A stretch of DNA of 11,530 nucleotides, from contig CAJAFD010000496.1 in NCBI GenBank assembly GCA_903938935.1, positions 1 to 11,530 on the forward strand, in the 5' to 3' direction. Position numbers and translations under genes: made by a program. How positions within the stretch are numbered: position 1 is the first letter of the stretch; every line of letters starts with the position of its first letter. This stretch comes from an uncultured Opitutia bacterium. Lineage in GTDB: Bacteria; Verrucomicrobiota; Verrucomicrobiia; Opitutales; Opitutaceae. The notes beneath the pieces were generated by a model. It did not search any database. It worked only from the letters and a program-made list of their open reading frames with translations, and was not told the origin of the DNA. Below are positions 7,339 through 11,530 of the stretch, piece after piece.

Positions 7339-8841
7339 TTAACGACCACGGCCGCTACTGCTGCTACCGCCGCCGAAACTGCGGTTACCAGTTAGGGCGC
7401 TCGGGGCGCCAGCTTGCGGTGCGGCGGAGGCCGAAACACCGGGAATCGTCACGCTGGTAATGAGGAGATCGCCTTCGGCTACGCCCTCTATAATCTCCGT
7501 GGTGATACCGTCAGAGATGCCGAGTTTTACTTGAACGGGTTCCGGTTTTTGCGTCTTGGGATCGGTGCCGACGAGCTTGTAGAGAGTCCGCGTGACGGGA
7601 GCGTTAGATGTTGGAGTGTTGGCGCTGCGATTGCCGCCACCGCTGCCGCGCCCGCCGCCGCTCATGCGACTGAAGTCGATGTCGAGGCCGCGCTCTTTGG
7701 CGAGAGCTTCCATTTTGGCGATCACATCGGCCGATGGGGGGCCGCCGGCACCGAAGGAGAATCCAACTTCGCGCATGATCTCGCGCATGGCGGTGCGGCG
7801 TTGTTCGTCGGTGAGGGGTTTGGGGGCTTCAGTTTTGGCGGTAGTGCCCGGAGTTGCTTTGCCATCGGCGGTTTTGCCGGCGGCGACCACGGGCGCGGGG
7901 GCGGGGAGAAGGTTTTCCGGGATGCGGACGCGGAGGGCGCTGTTGCTGACTCGGAGCGTGCCGGTGCGTTGGGCGATGATGATGGACACGTTGGCGGTCA
8001 TGCCGGGTTTGAGTTTTAAGTCGTCGTTGCGGACGTCGATGATGGTCTCGTAGGTGACAACGTTGGACTGAGTCTTGGGGGCGTTACGGATCTGGGAAAT
8101 GCGCCCGCGGAATTGGCGGCTGGGATAGGCGTCGACGGTGAAATTGACGTTTTGTTTGTCCTCGATGGTGCCGATGTCGGCTTCAGCGACGGCGGCGCTG
8201 ATTTGCATCTGGGAGAGATCGTTTGCGATGGTGAAAAGGGTCGGGGCGCTGGTGCTGGCGGAGACCGTCTTGCCGACGAGGGCGATGCGGTCGATCACGA
8301 TGCCGTCGATGGGCGAGTAGATGGTGCAGCGAGCGAGGTCGACTTTGGCCGTCTCTACGGCAGCTTGCTGGATGAGCATCTGGGCTTGGGATTGAGCGAG
8401 TTGGGCTTCGGCTTGATCGAGCTCGGCTTGGGAAACGAGATTTTGGGTGCGGAGTCCGCGAGTGCGCTCGGTGTTGAGGCGGATGAGATTGAAGTTAGCT
8501 GTGGTGTTGGCCAGTTGGGCTTTGGCCGAGCTGAGGCGCGATTCGTAGGTCGCCGGGTCGAGTTTGGCGAGAACTTGGCCCTTTTTCACAGGAGAGTTAT
8601 AGTCCACATTAATTTCGACGATGAGCCCGGAGATCTGGGAGGAAACATCAACGCTAGTAACCGCTTCGAGGCCGCCCGTGGCGGTGACGACCTGTTGGAC
8701 GTCGCCGCGCGAAACTTTGGTGCTGTTAAACTCGGGGGTCTTTTCACCGCTGCTGCGGAAGTAAAACCAGGCGCTGGTGCTGACGGCGCCTAAAAGGGTG
8801 AGGATGATAATGAGACCGCTGGTGCTGCGCGCTTTGGACAT
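7339..8841 (-). CDS. MacA-like periplasmic adaptor (HlyD/RND membrane-fusion family) with a large insert
   Basis: Periplasmic adaptor that would join the ABC permease to an outer-membrane channel. Residues 9-28 form a single N-terminal membrane anchor. The order is: first lipoyl half about 60-95 (SSQISGLIVEINVDYNSPVKKGQVLAKLDP), alpha-hairpin about 100-172 rich in Ala, Gln and Leu, second lipoyl half about 174-208 (IYSPIDGIVIDRIALVGKTV), beta-barrel about 210-290, and a membrane-proximal domain. That last domain is split: its first strand (SNSALRVR, 299-306) and the rest (RTLYKLVG... to ITSVTIPG, about 418-468) are separated by about 110 residues rich in Pro, Ala and Gly. The protein ends in a Gly/Ser-rich tail. 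At 500 residues it is far longer than E. coli MacA (about 370). It is the first gene of the exporter set; no TolC-type gene is in the window. Confidence 0.92.
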   Translation of the reverse strand: MSKARSTSGLIIILTLLGAVSTSAWFYFRSSGEKTPEFNSTKVSRGDVQQVVTATGGLEAVTSVDVSSQISGLIVEINVDYNSPVKKGQVLAKLDPATYESRLSSAKAQLANTTANFNLIRLNTERTRGLRTQNLVSQAELDQAEAQLAQSQAQMLIQQAAVETAKVDLARCTIYSPIDGIVIDRIALVGKTVSASTSAPTLFTIANDLSQMQISAAVAEADIGTIEDKQNVNFTVDAYPSRQFRGRISQIRNAPKTQSNVVTYETIIDVRNDDLKLKPGMTANVSIIIAQRTGTLRVSNSALRVRIPENLLPAPAPVVAAGKTADGKATPGTTAKTEAPKPLTDEQRRTAMREIMREVGFSFGAGGPPSADVIAKMEALAKERGLDIDFSRMSGGGRGSGGGNRSANTPTSNAPVTRTLYKLVGTDPKTQKPEPVQVKLGISDGITTEIIEGVAEGDLLITSVTIPGVSASAAPQAGAPSALTGNRSFGGGSSSSGRGR

Positions 8842-8878
8842 ACGTGGAGGGGGCTTAGGAAAAGTGAGAGAGGAGGGT

Positions 8879-9028
8879 TTATGGCCGCGAGTGAACTAAA
8901 ATTATATCTTCCAATTGATCGATGATCGTCTTGCAAATGACGTAGCGTTCACGGAAAGGTAACGCGGAAATATTTTCGAGCTCGTTGTCCGCCCAAGTCT
9001 CGTCGTAGGCGGGTGAGCGGTGGGTTTT
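8879..9028 (-). other. Possible +1-frame extension of trhO, or a small unannotated gene
   Basis: From the base after the first T of the trhO stop codon, the +1 frame is open for 49 codons to a TAA at 8881-8879. The peptide is protein-like: KTHRSPAYDETWADNELE, then NISALPFRERYVICKTI, then IDQLEDIILVHSRP, with a balanced charge pattern and a likely amphipathic C-terminal helix. There is no in-frame ATG, GTG or TTG at a suitable place; the frame is closed upstream by a TAA near 9134 and the only TTG comes very late. It would be reached from trhO by a +1 slip at CTT-TAA, giving a 333-residue protein. A one-base assembly error in the run CTTTAAAACCC would have the same effect. Function unknown. 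Confidence 0.4.
8901..8906 (-). promoter_or_regulatory. Perfect TATAAT -10 box upstream of the exporter operon
   Basis: On the minus strand a perfect TATAAT (8906 to 8901) lies in an unusually AT-rich patch. A transcript would start near 8893, leaving about a 50-base leader before the adaptor ATG at 8841. No good -35 lies 16-18 bases upstream; TTGCAA is present but 24 bases away. It would be the main promoter of the eight-gene run if functional. The same bases also fall in a possible +1-frame extension of trhO, so the AT-rich signal may be coding. Confidence 0.35.
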
Positions 9029-9881
9029 AAAGTTCCGGTGCGAACCCAGAGATTTTTTGGGGTTTGCCGTGAAAACAATGCGGGCAGGTTTTGTCCGCGA
9101 CGTAGTGGGGGTGTTGTTGTTCGACGGGAGTTAGCGGCATCTGGCAATTGAAGCACATGACCGTTTTCGTCTCTCGCAGTTGCGGGTCAACGCCGACCCG
9201 CCGATCAAAGACGAAACATTCCCCGTCGTAATGAGCGCCGCCGCACTCTTCAAAGTACTTCAAGATGCCGCCGTCGAGTTGGTGCACGTTGGTGAAACCC
9301 TCGCGCTCCATGTAAGGACCGGCTTTTTCGCAGCGAATGCCACCGGTACAAAACATCACGATCGGTTGATTTTTTAACGTAGCGGGCAGGCGGGCGACCG
9401 CACCTGGAAAATCCCGGAAATGGTCGATGCCCGCGGGACGCGCACCGCGAAACGTACCCATGCGCACTTCGTAATCGTTGCGGGTGTCGAGCAAGGTGAC
9501 GGGGCGGCCCTCATCGAGCCATTGTTTGAGCGTACGGGCCGGGAGCTTGGGAGTCGGGCGACCGGCGGGATCAAGGCCCTCAACGCCGAAGGCGATGATT
9601 TCCTTTTTGATCTTCACCAGCATGCGATTGAACGGCTGCTCTTCGCTCAAACTCTCTTTCGGTGTAAGATCACCTAAACCGGGGACGGCGCGGAGAGCGG
9701 CGAGCAGCACATCGATCTGCGTGCGATTGCCCGCGACGAACAAGTTGATCCCCTCCGTGCTCAATAAAATCGTCCCGCGCAAACACTGGGCCTTAGTGAG
9801 TTGGAGCAGCTGGACGCGGAGTTCAGGCAGGCCGGTTAACGGCGCAAATTTATAGACAGAAATATTGATGAACTCTGGCAT
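9027..9881 (-). CDS. trhO: tRNA uridine(34) hydroxylase (UPF0176, rhodanese family)
   Basis: TrhO-type enzyme, which introduces the 5-hydroxyl group on U34 of certain tRNAs using molecular oxygen. The N-terminal ferredoxin-like domain (about 5-100) contains the family motif STEGIN (41-46). A rhodanese domain (about 110-215) follows, with LDTRNDYE (131-138) and the active loop FCTGGIRCEK (177-186, catalytic C178, second C184). After it come DYDG-like HYDGECFVFDRRVG (217-230), then two CxxC pairs, C243/C246 and C266/C269 (CPHC), forming a probable zinc ribbon. The protein ends soon after the second pair, at 284 residues; E. coli TrhO has about 350. A protein-like frame continues in +1 directly past its stop. 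It is divergent from the spermidine-synthase-like gene and 185 bases upstream of the exporter genes. No Shine-Dalgarno site. Confidence 0.9.
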   Translation of the reverse strand: MPEFINISVYKFAPLTGLPELRVQLLQLTKAQCLRGTILLSTEGINLFVAGNRTQIDVLLAALRAVPGLGDLTPKESLSEEQPFNRMLVKIKKEIIAFGVEGLDPAGRPTPKLPARTLKQWLDEGRPVTLLDTRNDYEVRMGTFRGARPAGIDHFRDFPGAVARLPATLKNQPIVMFCTGGIRCEKAGPYMEREGFTNVHQLDGGILKYFEECGGAHYDGECFVFDRRVGVDPQLRETKTVMCFNCQMPLTPVEQQHPHYVADKTCPHCFHGKPQKISGFAPEL

Positions 9882-9991
9882 CGTGGGATGAAGCGAAACG
9901 TAAACTAAACCGCGGCGAAACCATAGGTAAAATTTTCGTAAGGTTCGGCGTGGCTTCTGGCGCTTATCCTGCCATGGTCCTATCCAGACGC
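9882..9991. promoter_or_regulatory. Divergent intergenic region between trhO and the spermidine-synthase-like gene
   Basis: About 110 bases separate the trhO start from the preferred start of the plus-strand gene, so both promoters must lie here or inside coding sequence. The region has AT-rich patches. TAAAAT at 9928-9933 could be a plus-strand -10, but no matching -35 is visible. No clear boxes are seen for trhO, and no strong inverted repeat suggests an operator. Confidence 0.3.
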
Positions 9992-10714
9992 ATGAAACCG
10001 CAAATCATTCTGGCCGAAGCGCACACGCGCGAAGGCGCTCGCCTCACTCTGCATTCCCACGACGGACGCTTCAGTATTCGCGTCAACGGCAAGGAGCTCA
10101 TGAACTCCGCCGCGACGGCTTCGGAGGTCGCGTTGGGCGAACTTGCCACAGCGGAAATCACGCGCTCGGCCCCGGCGCGTATTCTCATCGGCGGACTCGG
10201 CCTGGGTTACACGTTACAAGGCGTCTTGGCCAAAGTCGGTGCGCACGCCACGGTGCATGTCGCCGAGTTGGTGTCTGCGGTCATCGATTGGAATCGCACG
10301 CACATGAGCGGACTCAACGGCGCCTTGCTCAACGATCCGCGCGTTAAAATTCTCAACGAAGACGTGCGCTCGATCATCGCCCGCTCCGCGAATCAGCCGT
10401 ATGATGCGATCTTGCTTGATATCGATAACGGCCCCTCGGCCATGGTCCAGTCCAGTAACGCCAAGGTCTACGATCTGCGCGGCATCGCGCGCATCGGACA
10501 GGCGCTCAAGCCCGGCGGACGAGTCGCCATTTGGTCGTCTGGCGCGGACAAAGCGTTTGAAAGTCGTCTTTCTAATAGCGGATTCGACGTGAAACCCACC
10601 CCGGTTAAAAAACACGCGACCGCTAAAAGCACGACGTACATGATTTACGTCGCCGATAAAAAAGTGCCTCCGGCAAAACCCGCGGTAGAAACCGAGGCAG
10701 CTGCGGCTTCCTGA
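9992..10714 (+). CDS. Spermidine-synthase-like class I methyltransferase-fold protein
   Basis: Rossmann-fold protein of the spermine/spermidine synthase superfamily. A GTG at 9950 and an ATG at 9974 are also in frame, but the ATG at 9992 gives the usual family opening, MKPQIILAEAHTREGARLTLHSHDGRFSIRVNGKELM, and a length of 240 residues. With that start, GGLGLGYT (67-74) is the nucleotide loop, E92 in HVAELV the ribose-binding acid, D124 in NEDVRSI a further acid, and LLDIDNGP (141-148) takes the place of the catalytic region. The Asp and Tyr residues expected of a true polyamine synthase are not evident, so the substrate may differ. The Ala/Pro/Lys-rich tail is disordered-looking. It stands alone on the plus strand, divergent from trhO and convergent with the HIT gene. 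No Shine-Dalgarno site. Confidence 0.78.
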   Translation: MKPQIILAEAHTREGARLTLHSHDGRFSIRVNGKELMNSAATASEVALGELATAEITRSAPARILIGGLGLGYTLQGVLAKVGAHATVHVAELVSAVIDWNRTHMSGLNGALLNDPRVKILNEDVRSIIARSANQPYDAILLDIDNGPSAMVQSSNAKVYDLRGIARIGQALKPGGRVAIWSSGADKAFESRLSNSGFDVKPTPVKKHATAKSTTYMIYVADKKVPPAKPAVETEAAAAS

Positions 10715-10723
10715 ATTTTGTAT

Positions 10724-10783
10724 GCGCGTTGTATTCGCGCGCGACTCGCTGTTCCTTCACCTTAGTGAGGCGCGTTTTAAAAC
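10724..10783 (+). terminator. Hairpins and TTTTAAAA at the convergent junction
   Basis: Two small inverted repeats lie between the convergent stops: GCGCG (10724-10728) with CGCGC (10736-10740), and CCTTCAC (10754-10760) with GTGAGG (10765-10770), one base bulged. The second is followed four bases later by TTTT within GTTTTAAAAC (10774-10783). This fits a modest plus-strand terminator for the spermidine-synthase-like gene. The palindromic TTTTAAAA also gives a T-run after the HIT stop on the minus strand, but without a preceding stem. Confidence 0.38.
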
Positions 10784-11212
10784 TTACGCGAGGTGCGGAC
10801 GCAGGCGCGCGATGAGCTCGGCGTAATCTGCTGCGGAAAGAAGTTGTTTCGGCTCGGGCATCATGGCGAATGGCGCGCCCCAACTCGGGCCATCGACGTA
10901 CTTCGGTACGAGATGCATGTGCAGATGCGGCAGTTTATCAGAGTAGGCGCCGTAGTTGATTTTAGCGGGATTGAAGGCGGCCTTCATCGCCTTGGCGGCG
11001 CGGGCGACGTCTTGGGTGAAGAGCGTGAGTTCGGACGGCGGCAACTCGAAGAGCTCGTTGACGTGCGCGCGGTAAGCGACGACGCAGCGGCCGCGGTACG
11101 TTTGCTCTTTGAAGAGATAAAGCGTGGAGACCTGCATCGGCCCGATCTCGATCATGAGATCTTGGAGGCGTTGATCTTTGCGGCAATAGAGGCAGTCGGG
11201 GAGTTCGGTCAT
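10784..11212 (-). CDS. HIT-family nucleotide-binding hydrolase
   Basis: Small cytoplasmic protein of 142 residues of the histidine-triad superfamily, enzymes that act on nucleoside phosphoramidates or dinucleotides. The triad is clear: HLHMHLV (96-102) with H96, H98 and nucleophile H100, preceded by INYGAYSDKLP. An N-terminal C7-x2-C10 (DCLYC) and H50 in YRAH suggest the structural zinc site found in many HIT proteins, with H96-region help; this is inferred. The W111-containing PSWGAPF segment matches the C-terminal loop seen in bacterial relatives. The specific substrate cannot be assigned. It converges on the spermidine-synthase-like gene and is divergent from the SGNH hydrolase. Its leader has a small hairpin and no Shine-Dalgarno site. 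Confidence 0.9.
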   Translation of the reverse strand: MTELPDCLYCRKDQRLQDLMIEIGPMQVSTLYLFKEQTYRGRCVVAYRAHVNELFELPPSELTLFTQDVARAAKAMKAAFNPAKINYGAYSDKLPHLHMHLVPKYVDGPSWGAPFAMMPEPKQLLSAADYAELIARLRPHLA

Positions 11213-11220
11213 GGGTAAAA

Positions 11221-11252
11221 TAGGCGGAGGCCTATGAGTTTTTATTTTTTGC
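11221..11252. promoter_or_regulatory. Small hairpin and T-rich tract in the divergent HIT / SGNH intergenic region
   Basis: TAGGC (11221-11225) and GCCTA (11230-11234) form a 5-bp stem with a GGAG loop. On the plus strand it is followed by TTTTTATTTTTT (11239-11250), which resembles a terminator. On the minus strand the same stem is followed by TTTT and sits just before the HIT start. It may be a leader hairpin of the HIT gene or stop stray antisense transcription; the A/T tract could also be a promoter upstream element. Confidence 0.3.
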
Positions 11253-11305
11253 GCGGGGGCAAGGGCTAGTTGTGGATCGACGAATGCCGCGGCCCGAGTT
11301 TGGGT

Positions 11306-11309
11306 GGAG
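11306..11309 (+). promoter_or_regulatory. Shine-Dalgarno site (GGAG) of the SGNH hydrolase gene
   Basis: GGAG ends six bases before the ATG at 11316 and fixes that start over the ATG at 11328. It is the only convincing Shine-Dalgarno site in front of a gene in this window. Confidence 0.6.
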
Positions 11310-11315
11310 CACCCT

Positions 11316-11530
11316 ATGAAGAAAAAAATGTTTTTTTGGCTTCTCTTGGTCGTCGAAACATGGGCCGTCGAGCCCAGTTCTCCGAGCTCTACGGCGCCGG
11401 TCGATCCGGCAAACTATCTTGCGGATGTGGCCGCGGTGAGTCGTGTGGACTGGCCGAAAAATCGTGCGGTTATGATCGTGTGCCACGGCCACAGCGTGCC
11501 AGCGGGTTATTTTAAAACGCCCGTGGTTAA
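11316..11530 (+). CDS. Secreted SGNH/GDSL-type hydrolase, N-terminal part (3' end outside window)
   Basis: The frame is open from an ATG at 11316 with a good ribosome site to the window edge, 71 full codons. Residues 1-17 form a short signal peptide (KKKMFFWLLLVVETWA), probably cut before VEP. A Ser/Pro-rich linker follows. WPKNRAVMIVCHGHSVPAGYF (about 47-66) then matches block I of a group of SGNH hydrolases, with S60 as the likely nucleophile in a G-H-S rather than G-D-S setting. Such enzymes are esterases or lipases, often acting on polysaccharide acetyl groups; the substrate here is unknown. The catalytic Asp-His near the C-terminus would be beyond the window. It is divergent from the HIT gene, 103 bases away. 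Confidence 0.72.
   Translation, partial: MKKKMFFWLLLVVETWAVEPSSPSSTAPVDPANYLADVAAVSRVDWPKNRAVMIVCHGHSVPAGYFKTPVV

Noticed and set aside
8113..8793. Plus-strand open frame (226 codons) opposite the adaptor gene
   Set aside because: Antisense shadow with low-complexity Gly/Asp-rich translation; the adaptor on the other strand has a full domain set.
8925..8937. TTGCAA on the minus strand as the -35 partner of the TATAAT at 8906
   Set aside because: The spacer would be 24 bases, too long for a housekeeping sigma-70 promoter.
8902..9156. Minus-strand 84-codon frame overlapping the end of trhO
   Set aside because: Arg/Thr/Pro-rich with no protein-like pattern; the neighbouring frame ending at 8879 is far more convincing over the same bases.
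10724..10740. GCGCG-loop-CGCGC hairpin as a terminator by itself
   Set aside because: No T-run follows on either strand; kept only as part of the junction region.
1..11530. tRNA, rRNA, riboswitch, CRISPR array, insertion sequence or attachment sites
   Set aside because: Reading both strands I saw no cloverleaf, conserved RNA core, spaced repeat array, transposase or terminal inverted repeats.

Overview
The window looks like a piece of a moderately GC-rich Gram-negative chromosome. Protein character suggests the Verrucomicrobiota (Opitutales-like): a MacA-type adaptor with long Gly/Ser/Pro inserts, an SGNH hydrolase starting with a GHSVPAGYF block, a bacterial Rsm22-like methyltransferase, and almost no Shine-Dalgarno sites. 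This placement rests on recall of protein families, not on a search, and is moderate at best. I see no tRNA, rRNA, CRISPR array, insertion sequence or phage gene. It reads as ordinary core-type chromosome with a few local oddities.

Layout. Positions 1-111 (+) hold the last 36 codons of a membrane protein. It converges on a long minus-strand run from about 8841 down to 127: a MacA-like adaptor, a MacB-type ATPase, a MacB-type permease, an exported TPR protein, a METTL25-like methyltransferase, an exported PDZ protein, an Rsm22/METTL17-like methyltransferase and a D-Ala-D-Ala carboxypeptidase. Gaps in the run are 10-62 bases, so it may be one operon; a perfect TATAAT lies 50-odd bases upstream of the adaptor. 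Just upstream, also minus, is trhO (tRNA U34 hydroxylase). Divergent from trhO is a plus-strand spermidine-synthase-like methyltransferase, which converges on a minus-strand HIT-family gene. The window ends inside a plus-strand gene for a secreted SGNH/GDSL hydrolase.

How the genes fit together. The three transporter genes form a split MacAB/YknXYZ-type tripartite exporter without its outer-membrane partner. The exported TPR protein, PDZ protein and carboxypeptidase share the envelope compartment with it. Rsm22-like, METTL25-like and TrhO are all linked to RNA modification or translation, so envelope and translation genes are interleaved.

Most worth checking: (1) a 49-codon protein-like reading frame that continues trhO in the +1 frame from a CTT-TAA stop, the same type of site as in RF2 frameshifting; (2) a large insert in the MacA-like protein with a Spy/CpxP-type LTxxQ helix; (3) a METTL17-like four-cysteine pattern in the Rsm22 homologue; (4) a near-perfect 14-bp direct repeat in front of the carboxypeptidase gene; (5) the same 10-bp palindrome at both convergent gene junctions.
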